Assembly: GCA_963402885.1 (NCBI GenBank)
Contig: OY727102.1
Span: 17,980,001 to 18,044,000, forward strand
Reading direction: 5' to 3'
Origin: Antedon bifida
Taxonomy: Eukaryota; Echinodermata; Crinoidea; Comatulida; Antedonidae
Length of the DNA: 64,000 nucleotides
Shown here piece by piece: positions 25,701-36,800 of this stretch. The notes under the pieces are model-generated. The model was given only the letters and a program-made list of their open reading frames with translations. It was not told the DNA's origin and ran no database searches. The position numbers and the translations under genes were made by a program. Every line of letters starts with the position of its first letter. The first letter of the stretch is position 1.

Positions 25701-26766
25701 CCAAATACGAAGAAGAAGTTGAAAAGACAAAGAAATTGGCAACTGTGGAGAAAAACCGTATTGAGAATAACGCGCAGTTTATGAAGAAACTTCAAGGGGA
25801 GAACGATAAATTAAAAGAAGCCATCGCAAGTTATAAACTAGCGCTTGAAAGAAAAACGGAGGAAGCTCAACGATTTGTTGAATTACTTGCCGAGAACAAT
25901 GAACTCAAAGACAAAGTTTTAAAGCTCGCAGAAACGAGAAGCTCGAACGTTAAGAGCGTTCATGAGGAGGAGGAAACGGAAGAAATGAGGAAACTGAAAG
26001 ACGAGTTGAATCGGTTACGGAATGAAGAGGAGTTTTGGAGAAGGCAAAAACATGGAAGTGGAAAATATATTGATGATATCTCACTTCAAAAACAAATGAA
26101 AAAGATGGAACAAGAGATGGATGAAATATTGCGACATCATGACAACATGATTGCAACCTATCGCTCTCATCTTCTCAGTGCAGTACAGGTGAATAACACT
26201 TGTTTTATTTACTTAAATTAACATTTTGTTTGATCATATGGAATATTTGATTTATTTAATTGATTTAATTTTGTATACAACATCTTAACACATATAAAAA
26301 ATACAAAGTATAAATCTGAGTACTCACTTACAATTTAATTTATTCAATTTTTTCAATTTATTGATATTCTTTAATTTTCATTATTTGCTGTAGGAATGAA
26401 AAGTAGGAGTAACCCCTCCCCCACAAAAAAAGAAAAGAAAAAACCAACAAACACAAGCTTGTTTAACATAGAATAATATCAACAAATGAAATATGAATGG
26501 CCCTTAAAAAAATTGGGGACTATCTATTATCTCTGTGCTTTGTATCTCCTTATTCTATCATTATCATTTTGACCCCCACTGCAAAAATCATTCCTGATCC
26601 TCCGTCATTTGTAATAATTGTCTCCATCTAATCTTTTTTATTATCTGATTAATTCTGCTATTTAGTATTAATGTTTAATAATTTCTATTTGTAGGGTAAC
26701 ATGGATCCAGCCATTCAAAATGCACTACAGCAAATTGTACACATGAGGAACACACATGAAGTATGA
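7720..26766 (+). CDS. UACA/RAI14-family ankyrin-repeat and coiled-coil scaffold protein (5' incomplete)
   Basis: Fifteen phase-consistent exons encode 969 residues to the stop: 7720-7850, 8907-8995, 10492-10614, 12773-12843, 13212-13318, 14201-14388, 16175-16440, 19093-19212, 20449-20478, 21524-21622, 22153-22231, 23397-23527, 24459-24731, 25058-26188 and 26695-26766 (TGA). The first visible exon starts [20 protein letters not shown], matching the conserved leader before the ankyrin repeats of vertebrate UACA and RAI14. About five full ankyrin repeats and a degenerate sixth follow ([12 protein letters not shown]). Then come a linker, an acidic segment and long coiled coil. The C-terminus ([21 protein letters not shown]) is the family's diagnostic end. 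Human UACA and RAI14 are roughly 1416 and 980 residues, so length favours the RAI14 type, but an animal with one pre-duplication gene is equally likely. The family binds actin or cytoskeletal partners; that role here is inferred from homology. Confidence 0.9.
10867..11158. mobile_element. Foldback element, family A copy 1, with expanded 21-bp array
   Basis: The left end is 'aagctctgtctacactatc'; the right end is degenerate. The centre is a 21-bp minisatellite (unit 'aaatatggtagtgatatgcc' plus one base) in about nine copies from 10917 to 11105. Because 21 is a multiple of three, the array gives long repetitive frames on both strands (KYGSDMP and YHYHIWA types); these are not genes. Other family members have one to three units, so this copy expanded after insertion. 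Confidence 0.8.
11490..11930. repeat. Dispersed repeat family C with internal short tandem units
   Basis: It begins near 'acagtagaacctctattaat' and contains about ten degenerate units of the type 'cccctgagtagggatgt' spaced roughly 20 bases apart. Relatives with the same words ('tcccctgaatagaggt', 'gggacac') occur near 13.58-13.86, 16.56-16.72, 20.57-20.78, 27.64-27.85 and 49.57-49.76 kb. This copy is internally expanded. No coding capacity was found, so a non-autonomous element is likely; its class was not determined. Confidence 0.6.
12412..12552. mobile_element. Small imperfect foldback element
   Basis: The arms 'tagttaagtttgcgatacgc' and the reverse of 'gtgtactgcaaactatacta' pair imperfectly. 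They continue into 'tgtttccaaaggaaata' against 'tatttccttcggaaaca'. The loop is about 60 bases. It is separate from families A and B and lies in the intron between exons 3 and 4 of the UACA/RAI14-like gene. Confidence 0.5.
13859..14022. mobile_element. Foldback element, family A copy 2
   Basis: Left arm 'ctctgtctacactatcaaac', right arm 'gtttgatgtatagacagaga'. Internal words shared with the family are 'gtgcccaaatat', 'atgacatcatcatgtcc' and 'atatatgggcacat'. It lies in an intron of the UACA/RAI14-like gene. Confidence 0.75.
14960..15140. mobile_element. Foldback element, family A copy 3
   Basis: Left arm 'aagcactgtctacattatc', right arm 'gatagtgtagactgagctt'. Three degenerate 'atatggtagtga' units are present inside. 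It lies in the intron before exon 7 of the UACA/RAI14-like gene. Confidence 0.78.
16556..16720. repeat. Dispersed repeat family C, single copy
   Basis: It shares 'acccaacattgtgtcccctg', 'aatggaggttggcc' and a 'tttctactgta' end with the copies at 11.5 and 20.6 kb. It starts just downstream of exon 7 of the UACA/RAI14-like gene. Confidence 0.5.
20449..20478 (+). CDS. 30-nt microexon of the UACA/RAI14-like gene
   Basis: Ten codons ([10 protein letters not shown]) lie between a good acceptor (tttgtttacag) and donor (gtatgt). Phase is 0 on both sides, so inclusion or skipping leaves the frame unchanged. It sits between two coiled-coil exons ([10 protein letters not shown] and [12 protein letters not shown]). 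The inserted Gly-Lys-Asn-Ser-Asp-Asn stretch would be expected to interrupt or kink the heptads. Confidence 0.75.
20570..20785. repeat. Dispersed repeat family C, copy near the microexon
   Basis: Contains 'tgtcccgtgaataggggttg', 'cccttaaatagaggttggcc' and 'gtcccctgaatagaggta'. It starts about 90 bases after the 30-nt microexon ends. Confidence 0.55.
20995..21051. repeat. Perfect 23-bp inverted repeat with 11-base loop
   Basis: The left arm (20995-21017) runs from AATATATTTTATG to ATTCACTTGC. The right arm (21029-21051) is its exact reverse complement, GCAAGTGAATC to ATAAAATATATT. The loop is TTTGGGAAAGT. No mismatches across 23 pairs in intronic DNA is striking. It could be a small foldback element or a hairpin-RNA precursor. 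Confidence 0.85.
22153..22231 (+). CDS. Acidic tryptophan-containing exon of the UACA/RAI14-like gene
   Basis: The exon encodes [13 protein letters not shown] followed by [13 protein letters not shown]. It is almost entirely acidic apart from one Trp and a hydrophobic DLFDL end. It separates two coiled-coil blocks. I do not recall an equivalent in the vertebrate proteins. Short acidic-plus-aromatic stretches such as this often act as docking peptides, and DLFDL loosely resembles a clathrin-box (L-hydrophobic-x-hydrophobic), but that is speculation. Confidence 0.75.
22648..22771. mobile_element. Foldback element, family A copy 4
   Basis: Both arms are close to consensus ('aagctctgtctacactatc' and 'gatagtgtagacagagctt'). 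The interior has 'atatcactaccatat' twice, so it lies in the opposite orientation to copies 1 to 3. Confidence 0.8.
25058..26188 (+). CDS. Large coiled-coil exon of the UACA/RAI14-like gene
   Basis: A single 1131-nt exon encodes 377 residues of near-continuous, highly charged coiled coil rich in Glu, Lys, Leu and Gln. It opens at [18 protein letters not shown] and ends at the conserved [19 protein letters not shown] '[20 protein letters not shown]' segment repeats the '(V/I)P-x-x-(D/E/Q)-(F/Y)' spacing also seen in the previous exon ([10 protein letters not shown]). The same periodic 'Pro-then-heptads' pattern occurs repeatedly in vertebrate UACA. The acceptor is gttgttacag and the donor cag|gtgaat; reading past the donor reaches a stop within 11 codons. 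Confidence 0.92.
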
Positions 26767-27859
26767 CCACAAGAAGGCCTACACATTCAACAACAGCAAC
26801 ATTCATTTTCACAATGCATCATGCGAATAAGCAGCTGTTGAGTCTACCAGTCATTCTGCACTTGCTGTTATGTTTCTGAGCGTACGAAGAATGACTTTTC
26901 AACTGGACAGATGGATAGGCACATGGTGCATTGCGAAGATGAAAAGCAGCTATTAATACAGAAGTTCGGAATAAAATTATGATTCCCAAATGTTTGCAAT
27001 TTTTTTGGAAATCAACAACATAGTGAAAAAACAAGTACAAATCTTCAAAAAACAATTCTATTAAAACTTCCAAAAATAAGAATTAAAAAAATCATGTAAT
27101 AAATCTCCTTTTTTTTTTTTTTTGCCTTACTCTAGCTTTTCTCATTGAACAAACAAAAACAACATAATAATATAAAATATATTTTTTTAAACCTAATTTC
27201 TTTATAACAATCGTCATCAACTAAGTAGCATTAGTTGATGTAATGTTAAAATATGTAATATTCCAAAGTGAATATTAACATGGTATAATATAATCAGGGC
27301 TTCTATATGTTATACTTTCAAACCTAACTTCCATTTTATCTTACCACATTTCACAAATAAAACTGCTCTAATTAAAGTTAGCTAATGCTGAAGTTAGGAT
27401 GCGATTTTTCACAAAGTATAAGTCAACATGATGTATATATAACTGTTAATATTGTTAATATAGGGAGATACTGTAATATAATATGTTTAGTAAGAATACT
27501 GGTTTGATTAGCAATCAATAGTTAGGTATTGTATTGTACATGAGTTAGAAGAGGTAATGAAGTTCTGAATAAGTATATATGGCACATTTTACAAAATTCC
27601 GCCCAAGTATGGTTTAAGCCACAATTTTTGGAAAACATTGGAACCCTTAAGGTGACACCTTCGAGACCCAAAAAATCGTCCCCTCTAATAGGATTTGGTT
27701 ATTGTGTCAAAACATATATTTTCCTGGTTCATTTCAAATGAAAGTGTTCCCTAATCAAGGTTAAATCTGACAAGCACCTCATCTGCCTTATGCTGGCTAT
27801 GGCCCTGTTAATTAGATAGTGTCCAAAGGAGGGGTTGTACTGCATACCATACTTTATAT

Positions 27860-27935
27860 GATAGTGTTAGTGGTCTAATGGTAAGGCTGTAGGCCTATGC
27901 AGAGTCAAGGAGAAGTTCAAGTCTCAGTTTGGGAA
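27860..27935 (+). other. tRNA-like / SINE-like fragment
   Basis: 'ttagtggtctaatggtaagg' resembles a Pol III A box and 'gaagttcaagtctcag' a B box, at tRNA-like spacing. I cannot fold a complete cloverleaf, so this is more likely a tRNA-derived SINE head than a functional tRNA. A related segment occurs near 57.99-58.06 kb. Confidence 0.35.
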
Positions 27936-28147
27936 TGTTTAATTATTTTTAGCATTACAAAGTAGTACTAGAGTATAGTTAACACAGATTATACATTAGA
28001 TCTCGTAATTCTGACAGAGTTAATAAGAAGGGGGACTTGATTGGAAGAACACATTTTATCAATATCTAAAAAATATCAATATTCACATAATTCACATTAT
28101 TATTATTTAGATTGTCCAAAACATTAGTGTCCAAATATGTACATTTA

Positions 28148-28278
28148 ATCAAACTTTATGTGACAAACAAATGTGATGTGCCCATATATGGACATGATGA
28201 TGTCATATCATTACCATATTTGTTAATATCACTACCATATTTGGGCACATCACACATTTGATAGTGTAGACAGAGCTT
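28148..28278. mobile_element. Foldback element, family A copy 5
   Basis: The right arm 'gatagtgtagacagagctt' is intact; the left arm is truncated and begins at 'atcaaactttatgtgac'. The interior has 'gatgatgtcatatcattacc' and 'actaccatatttgggcacat'. This is the last family A copy before a gap of more than 23 kb. Confidence 0.75.
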
Positions 28279-29140
28279 AAGGCAATCAATAGAAATATTT
28301 ATGTTTATTTAAATTTATTTTGGAAACAACATCTACAGATTTGTAAAAAAATATTTTCCTGTTTTCGATAAAAGTATAACTGATGTTGATTGAAAATGTT
28401 CATCTGGCTTGTAGTCATAATACTAATTGTTGGTTTGGAAAAAAGAACATTTCTAATAACTTATAACTGATGTTGCCTAGGAGGAATTTATAGAGACACA
28501 GAAAAACATGTACATAGCAAGATATGCAATGTAAATCGCCTTGTTTGGTGCAGGTATATTGCACTGTGTAAATAATGTACATTATATTTGTATTGTTGAG
28601 TTATTCTACTGTTTAATTCAGTATTATATCAAAAAGCTCTGGTGCTCTCATTCTTAACTTTAAATTACTTTGTTGTTTTTCGACCAAATTTTGTATTTGT
28701 TAAATAAAAAATGAGATATAGAATTCTTATTCCAAATTGATTACCTAAATTTAATTATTTTTTGGTACACAAGTTAGCATTGTTCTGTTTGTACAATGTA
28801 ATTATTGTATTCAGTAAAGTTGCTTAAAAAGGATTAAACAGTGGATTAAGTTTTGTTGATCCATTTGAAATAAGATGTTGTTCCAGTATTTATTTTCTTT
28901 CTTAAAGTTTTGTTTTCAGAGTTCAATATTGCCTTGTGCAAGTTCAAATTACACGTAAAAGTAAAGCAACACACCTTACTGCTGCATCGGTGAACAGCTA
29001 AGAAAAAATAAGAAAAAAGAGTATAATTATTTAGAATGTAAAATACGTAAAGGAAAAAAAAATCGTTGCCTCCGCACACAAACAACAATTTTTACTTTAT
29101 TTTACAATGTCGCCCTCTATTTAATAAATGCAGAATAAAA

Positions 29141-31934
29141 ATGGCAGCCTCCATGAATTCCAGACGAATTCTAGTTGGCTATCGAAAAAATGGTTCAAAT
29201 AATGTAGAAATTGCCCCTTTCCAGCAAGTAAGTATACCATTGCGATAATTATTAATCGTTCTTGATGTATATAAACAAATGAAAACACATGTTTGTGTTC
29301 TAAAACTTGCTAGGCCTAGGCTAGTCTTCTTAGTTCTGTAACACCACGAACGGCACGGTTCAGAACGGCAGGAGGGGCTGAGCATAGTTAGCCACTGTGA
29401 GGCCTCGGCCTATAGATTACAGGATCCAGGTTATCAACCAGTGAATCCATGGATATTTTATTTTCTCACTCTACACATATACGTCAATTAGGTAATTTTA
29501 TTAATACATACACTTAATATTATATTATTTAATATTATTTGTTTTTTCAGTGTGTATTTGATTATTTTGGTAAAACTGGGCAAACCACAAAACTAAGTTG
29601 TAATCTACAAGATGGGGTTGTTGTCATATCAACTGAAGGCGATAAACAAATCCTAGTAAAGGTTAGTATACTGTCGACATACAAATAATTCATTTGAAGT
29701 AGTACAAATAAATTTTGGGATCACTGCAACCATAAAGAACAATTCCTTCAGTTATCCAGTTTTCAGAGAGTCTTTGAACAATGTTCAATTCAATTTAACG
29801 TTTATTTCAACCAAAATCAACAAACATATCAATATAGAGAATATGTACATTTACAAAACAAATAAATACAGTAAATTACTGGTATATACACTAATATAAA
29901 TAAAGTAGCCTAGTAGTAGGTGTAATAATGTATAGTAATAAAAATAAAAGTAATGTAAATTAATTAAAACCATTGAATTTTCTAAATTTGAACTTTGTTT
30001 CAAAGCATCCTACATTTTGTCCAATGCATGCATTGACAGAGTCTGATATAAAATCTATACGACCAGAAGATGTCACCAGAGGAGTTGATGTGGGCGTTGC
30101 GACTTTGCTGCAGACTTCTGACAGACACATACTAATAACAAGACGAGCAAAACATTTGAGAAACTTCCCAGGCATCTGGGTTCCGCCTGGTGGACATGTG
30201 GAAGCCAATGAAACAGTTAAGTATTATCTGACAAACAATGAAGATACAGTATAAGCATAGTAGGCTACGGTGTGGTGCAACTGAAGGCTAGGCTCTGTTT
30301 AGGTCCACCTTCCTTGTGCACCTAGCTGTCCATGTCCAAAAGCCTACGTTCTTGCATTATGTGCTCACCCCATTTTCAGCACAGTTTTCTTTTTTCTATT
30401 GTTACCTTTTTTGCTCTTTTTGTCTATGTTTTTCTTGTTGGTCCTTTTTGGTGGTTTAATTTATTTTTCTATTTTAAGCTAACCTTTTCTTATGTTCCTG
30501 TATAGTTTTTTAGGTGTCAATGTTATCCTAATATATATATAATTACCATTGGTTTTATACTTTTATAAAAATTTTTATATTTAGAATATGTAAATATCCT
30601 TGTAATTCAGCTTTGGCTGCGATGACGGTATTTTAAATAAAATTAAATGAAAAAATAATAGTGCTGTGCTAAACATTTACATTAGGGTTTTGTTGTTTAT
30701 CAATACATAAAACAATTTTATTCAAAATTTAGTACAGTGTATAAAATCTAAGTATCATTGTGTTTGTATTCATCAACATTATTTTGATGTTTTCTTTGAT
30801 GCAGTTAGAAGAGGCGGGATTGAGGGAGCTAGAGGAAGAGACTGGTTTGAAAATCACACCTCAAGACTGCAAGTCAATAAAAGTTCTTGCATTGTGGGAG
30901 GTATATTTGCAACTAATTACTTGAGTTACTATAACTATTAGTCGAAACGCACAAGTCGGAAACACCCAACACCAGTTCCAAATCGTTGAATGTTCAATGG
31001 TCCGCCGATCTTGTATCTGCATGATCACTGTAAATTGCATGATTTGTTGCGCGTCGCACACTGCCACATCACCTGTTTCGAAAGTTTGATAATGTCATAA
31101 GGAGAACTGTACAACTAATTAACTTATTCCTTTCTAGTCAGTTTACCCAGCAATGCTATCCCAGGGATTGCCAAGACGTCACCACATGGTGGTGTATCAA
31201 ACGGCTGTAGTTGACCAAGATCATGAGGACCTGCAGAAGAAGTTAGCGCTGGACCCAAATGAGACCGATGCTGCAGCATGGCTATCAGAAGCTTGTTTGA
31301 GAGAGATCGCCAAAAACTCTGATAGCAATGAAAAAGTGGGGGATGTACCTAACCATATACCTAACACATTCGAGTAAGTTGGTTGGATTATTATCATGTT
31401 AGATGTTAATTATCAAATGCTGTGAAGGTTGATCTCCATATCTCTCCTTTCCCCCAATTTCCCCTTGTCTTTTTCTCTCTCATAGAAGTAGGTTTTACTC
31501 AATATCTTTAGGGTGTCAAAACATTTCTGTCTAGGCCTTCGCTGGGTGCTCTATTCCCATTAGTATTCCCTTCTAAAATTATTTAATTATTATTATATTA
31601 TTACCGTTATTTCAGTAAATATGATAAACAATAATGAGGAATTATTACATTATATATTATTATATTATCACTCTTTTCAGTTGATGTACTACTACATTGC
31701 CAGGATACTTAGATGTAATGTAGATTTTACAGATATTGAGGTTCTCGCTATATAGTATATTCTATATTTATTTTCAGGTCTGTAGTTTTGACACAAGATA
31801 CAAACCAACCAACAATACAACAGCTATCGTCATCAATACTATTTGCAACAGCTCCCTCAACAGGCCCAGATGTAGAACGAATTAGCACAGGAACAAAGTT
31901 TGCTATTCAACAATGGAGCCAAACATTTGATTAG
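29141..31934 (+). CDS. NUDT17: Nudix hydrolase 17-like protein
   Basis: Six exons (29141-29227, 29551-29661, 30006-30215, 30805-30900, 31138-31373, 31778-31934) give a complete 298-residue protein; human NUDT17 is about 328. The start ATG at 29141 has a good context (aaaATGG). The Nudix box is intact (G-x5-E-x7-RE-L-x-EE-x-G): GGHVEANE, then LEEAGLRELEEETGL, split by the exon 3/4 junction. Upstream RGVDVGVATLLQ and RRAKHLRNFPGIWVPPGGH, and downstream LALWESVYPAMLSQGLPRRH and ERISTGTKFA, match NUDT17 along its whole length. Nudix enzymes hydrolyse nucleoside diphosphates linked to another moiety and need Mg2+, held by the box glutamates. NUDT17 has been annotated as a putative mRNA-decapping enzyme and also tied to CoA/acyl-CoA cleavage; the substrate here is unknown. 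Intron 3 holds what looks like a LINE or SINE 3' tail. Confidence 0.93.
29780..29900 (+). repeat. Retroelement 3'-tail-like sequence in NUDT17 intron 2
   Basis: 'caattcaatttaacgttta' followed by AT-rich sequence resembles the simple tails left by CR1-like or SINE insertions. A similar tail ('caagtcaagtcaaataaaca') is at 63.6 kb. No coding portion is attached. Confidence 0.35.
30245..30660 (+). repeat. Retroelement-like insert in NUDT17 intron 3
   Basis: A higher-GC head ('taggtccaccttccttgtgc', 'ctgtccatgtccaaaagcc') is followed by a T-rich body and ends in 'ggctgcgatgacggta', 'ttttaaataaaattaaatga' and an A-rich run. This organisation suggests the 3' end of a LINE or a SINE inserted in sense orientation. 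No other copy in the window confirms it. Confidence 0.35.
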
Positions 31935-33874
31935 GTTTAATCAGGGAAGAGTTAAAATCACTCTTTCCTTGTTTAATCAGAAGAGTGCAATCACCCTTCT
32001 TGGCTAAATATTTCCATTACAGAAAAGTAGACGGTAACATAAAATGGAGAAAGCCCAACAGGCTAACATACAGTATTTGTCTAGAATTAAGCAGAGGTCT
32101 TTCATAAAAAAACATATTTGTCAATGATATAATATATCATGGTGTATAAAAAATTATTTTTTCATTTTTAAAAAAACTGAATAGAACATTATTATTTATT
32201 CTTCTACCAAGCTGCAAATAAAATATTATGTTATTATATTACACTGTAGTAAATAATTTATGAATATATTATTAGTGTACTAATTAATCTACAAATTCAT
32301 ACAATGTATGAAATAATATTATTATTATTATCAATGATTTTTATGTATATTACATAATGGGAAATACTGTGTGTGTGGATTTTCATTCTGTTACTTAACA
32401 AAAGTATGTAATTTTCTTTGCTATCTAAACTAAAGATTACCACCATTAATAGTTACCACCATTCCTACACATTTTCAGAGGAGAAAAAAGATATTTTCTG
32501 ATGTACTTAAAAGGTACAACATATTTTGTTAATTGATAATTTGCCATGTACTGTGGGATCCCCACTATTACTTACATTACATTACAAACATTTTCAATAA
32601 TGTGCGTACACATTATTGTTACCCATACCCCAATGTTCGCCACTGCAAGAAAGTCTGGATAAGTAAGATTCAATTGAACCATTAAAGTCCTATTCCATAC
32701 GTTTTTAGATCTAATTTAAGATCACAAACTAACGGATTAAAAACAGAAAGACAATGCAGCAACTAGACAACGTCAGGCTATTAGCTAGCGTACGATGTTC
32801 GTACGTTACTGTTGTCTACCAGCTAGGCCTACAAAACTAGGCCTAGCCTAGTCTAAAGACTACATTCGACGCGAGCTACTTAACTTAGGTTGTTTCTCTC
32901 TTTTTGACATAATTTACCATAAAACGTACATTTAATACAAGGAATGACCTGGTTTAATGTTTTTAAAGTAATATATATGCATTATTTTTACAAAGTGTCA
33001 AAAAAACGTAAGGAATGGGATCATAATACATAGGCCTAAATGAATGTGGTATGATCCCGGCCTTCCTAACTCACCTTCATTAAACCAAGCTAGGCCCCCA
33101 TAATACAGATCCATTTGCCTGGCTTCACGAACATATCTTCTTCATATTAGTAGTAAAATGTACTGGCTGGATGGCCCTCCAGCTTCCATGTTTTTAATTG
33201 GTCACTTTAATTCCTATGGACAATGATTTTCCTCATATAAATTAAGTCTAGGCCTACCTATCTGTGTCAACGTACGTGAACCGCGCTTTTCATAAACCAA
33301 CGCACGATTTTGACAAAATATAGTCTGTCCTCTGCTGATTGGTCGAATCTTTAATAATTCTGTCACGTTGTCGGCGGACCAATCGCACGATCATATTCAA
33401 GAAAAGCAAGTTCTTAGTTCAACGTTATTTATTCAGACGACCAGATCAACACATGGGTGTTTTTTTTTCCGGGACCGTCCACATACAATATAATTTGAGC
33501 TAACTTCAAATATGAAATTCCAATCGCACTCTATACCACGTATAGCGTATGCTCAATCACGGATTACTTTAGGATTAATAATAATAGTCTGCCCTCAACG
33601 CTTGTTGATCAATCACTAGCCGCCCGCCTATTGTTGCTAATCGGGATCAATCCGGTTTTTTATTGTTCACTATTTCAGGACCTGCTGCCGAATCTGCATT
33701 GGCTATCAAATAAACAAACAATCTGAAGCGATACAAATACTGTCTATCAGCTGCTGTAGACCCAGTCGAGGCCTATATACCGTTATTGCAGATTTTTTTC
33801 CGTGGTTGCTTAGCAGTTTCAGTAGACCTATGGGTACTTTTATGTTTCAGTTATAGGAAGAGCACTATTCAGCA
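31935..33874. other. NUDT17 3' end and upstream region of the transporter gene
   Basis: A candidate polyadenylation signal AATAAA lies at 32217-32222, about 280 bases after the NUDT17 stop. From about 32.7 kb the sequence becomes less AT-rich, with many 'taggcctag' words. CCAAT-type motifs in both orientations (ATTGG near 33340, CCAAT near 33380) lie about 500 bases before the transporter ATG and may belong to its promoter. No coding exon was found. Confidence 0.45.
33330..33400 (+). promoter_or_regulatory. Paired CCAAT-type motifs upstream of the transporter gene
   Basis: 'gctgattggtcgaatc' and 'cggaccaatcgcacg' place an inverted and a direct CCAAT box about 40 bases apart. NF-Y class factors bind such sites in animal promoters. 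There is no clear TATA box, and the transcription start is unknown, so this is only suggestive. Confidence 0.3.
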
Positions 33875-36800
33875 ATGGATAACAAACGAGGATGGACTAT
33901 CGCTTTTTGCGTTTTTATCATAAATATATTTATTATAGGAGTCATCCATACAGTTAGCGTTATCCTGGTGGAACTGCAGAGAGAATTCAATTCAACGACA
34001 ACTGCTATAGGTAAGTTGACTGAGTAGTTATTTTGCATAGTAAGTAAGACACTTGACATTCATCAAAGGAGGCTACAATTGTATTTAATTAAAAATGTTT
34101 CACCAAGAAGGCTTTTTGGTGTCACGCCCGGGGTCTGAAAATCGTTTTTATGACAGGTTTGAAATTTACCAGCGGATCATCTTCAGACTTGAAGTCACTG
34201 TTTCAAGATTTCTAAAGCTTAAATCAAGAATATTAGAATGCTAGAAAACGTATAGATTAAACCATTTCGTAAATTAACTTAAATGGAAATTCGCCCACCA
34301 TTTTCCTTTAAAAATAGTAAAAAGTCAAGTGGCTCCAGATCATGCGAGGAGCAGGGACGTAAAATCAATTCTTTACTAATATTATGTTTAGCCTTATTTA
34401 GCATTGTGTTCTGTGTGTTTTTTGCCTATCTCTCCCTTTGGTTCCTATGCTTCTTATGATTTTGGATGGGTCGTACATGGATTCTTTTTCATGAAGCGAA
34501 TTAAAATATTCTGTTTATCAAATCTCATCTTTTCATTGTATAAGACTACTGTTACTTTCTTTATTTCAATTGTTCTGCTATCAAAATGTCATCGCGGGTC
34601 AAATAATTGACTTTTCACAGATCTAATTGTCTTGACAACATTACGCCATCATGGCGAATCAAAAATTTTCAACATTAGACAATTTATTATTCGAAATATT
34701 TTCATAAATCTAACACTGCACTGTATAAATCGTTGAAATGTGTACGTGCTTACAGATGTAAGGCTGACCTAAAATTGTTTAAAAGGCCGCACCGTTTATT
34801 CATGATTGATTGGTTGATCAACCATGATAATAATAACATAATAATATATTCATAATAAGTTAAAAGCTCATTTCTGCAATGAATTGAATCGAAAGAGTGA
34901 ATATAAACAATGTCCTATAGTCATTTTTATTGGTCTCTAAACACCTTACTACAAAGGACAATTCCCAGGTACCTATAACTCTCCTTTAACCAGTGAGATG
35001 TTGTTTTCGTTTGTCTATATGGTGTTTAGACTGTTTAGCATACGGTTCAATTTCTTTTCCGGGATGTGATGAGGACTTGAGCAATATCCTAAGACTGGTT
35101 TAAAACAATGTAGAAGAAATATGAACATAATTTCCTTCTTAATTGGCCATTATCCGATAATTAAAACAAGTTTACGCAACGAATTATTGTGACTTTATTA
35201 TAATGTTCTGATTGTTAATAAGTTAATAATGATTGCTAATAATTAGTTTATTGTTTGAATGTGCATGTCAATCAAATCAAAAGTTTGCGGAAGTTCTCTG
35301 AAAAGAACTGTTCTCGACGTTTCGATCAATATACTTTGATCGTCCTTACCGCAAGATTTGTCAGCCCATAAATATTTTGCATGAGAAGGAAGCCGAATTC
35401 TATGAATGTTTGATGTTGTGAAAATGTCTCGATTTTAGAAATTAGTTAATTGTTTGATCCGTAACTTGATTAAGAGTTAAACTATTCAGCAGAAGTAGAC
35501 AAGCCTCATCGTGTAGGTTGCATAACAGGCCGCATAGAGTCATGAATGTAACAAACTGTGTTGGAAATGTAGGCCGTTGAATGACAAGTTTTTAATACAC
35601 GTCTTCGTGTTTCTCTTATTAAACATTGTTCTGTGTAACATGTATTTAATGACATTTTGTCCAACTTAGAATCTAAGTCGGACCAAATATCATTAATACT
35701 GTATACGATACACTCACAGAACGAGGGACAAGATCTAAGATCGTTGTTTAATCTGAAACTTAACGTGAGAATCTGTTTTCCTTAAAAATAGATCAATTTA
35801 GTAACATAATTGTATGAACACATTTTATCAAAACTTATCCATGAAGTGTTGATTATAAATTTCCATTATTATAATACAGATGCTACAAGGAGTTTAATGT
35901 GTTGTTTCGTGAACACTTCTTTGTGATCGTAATTTGGTATTTTAATTCAATATACAGAAGTCTGTTTGTGTTCTTTGAATATGTGAATATAATAATGACA
36001 TGTTATCCGACTGCATCGTTGTTTCGTCAGAATAATGCTTGGTTCCCACTATGACGCAACGCAAGCGAGTTGACCAATGACAAGAGACTGTTCAAATAAT
36101 CCATCGCTTGTGATTGGTCAAATCACTTACGTTACGTCGTTACGTTGCGTCTCTAGTGAGAACCAAGCTTAACTCTACCGGTTCTCGTTTTTACGGTAGT
36201 TTATCCAGCGTAACATTTTGTCAAATAATTCGCGTATTTTTAACCCGGGGCCCCATAAATAAATAAAGTAAAACTCAAAAGGAAAGACAATGGTAAAACG
36301 GGAGGCCACCGATGTCAAGTGCACGTTCAAGATGCCTACATGTGTATTTGTAATGGTACATTAAACGGCATTGTATGAACACATTTTATCAACACTTATC
36401 CATGAAGTGTTGATAATTTATAGTTTCAAATATAAATAGTATTAATGATAATAATAATAATCAATGTTTATTCCGCCCAAAAAAAAATTGGCGAATAAGT
36501 TTTTTACAATTTTAATTTTAAAAGAAGTGCAGACTACCTTTTAATTAAGCTTCAGTTCCCAAAGCGCACGATCTTTACTCGTGCTGTTCCATGACATAGA
36601 ACGCATGCCTAAATCCGACACTGTGCAAACTTAAATTTGTTTATTAGGAAACCATTTTAAATCACATACTTTCACCCTGGCGTACAGAGAGCCTATGCTT
36701 CTCTATTACACGTTTTAATCTGAATTAGGTTGAAATTGCAAGGGTCCTGAGCCCACCTTTAGGAAGAAGATCGCATTACGTATTTTATTATCGTAAAAAC

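Larger units (their letters stand above)
26767..29140. other. 3' UTR of the UACA/RAI14-like gene and intergenic DNA before the Nudix gene
   Basis: No coding signal was found. AATAAA motifs at 26970-26975, about 27356 and about 28703 are candidate polyadenylation signals; the true one cannot be chosen from sequence. Also present are a T-run at about 27108-27122, a family C repeat (about 27640-27845), a tRNA-like fragment (27860-27935) and a family A element (28148-28278). Confidence 0.5.

Noticed and set aside
35270..35370. Block around 'gacgtttcgatcaatatact' as a specific retroelement
   Set aside because: It contains a small palindrome and looks like a dispersed repeat, but there is no coding part or second copy in the window with which to classify it.
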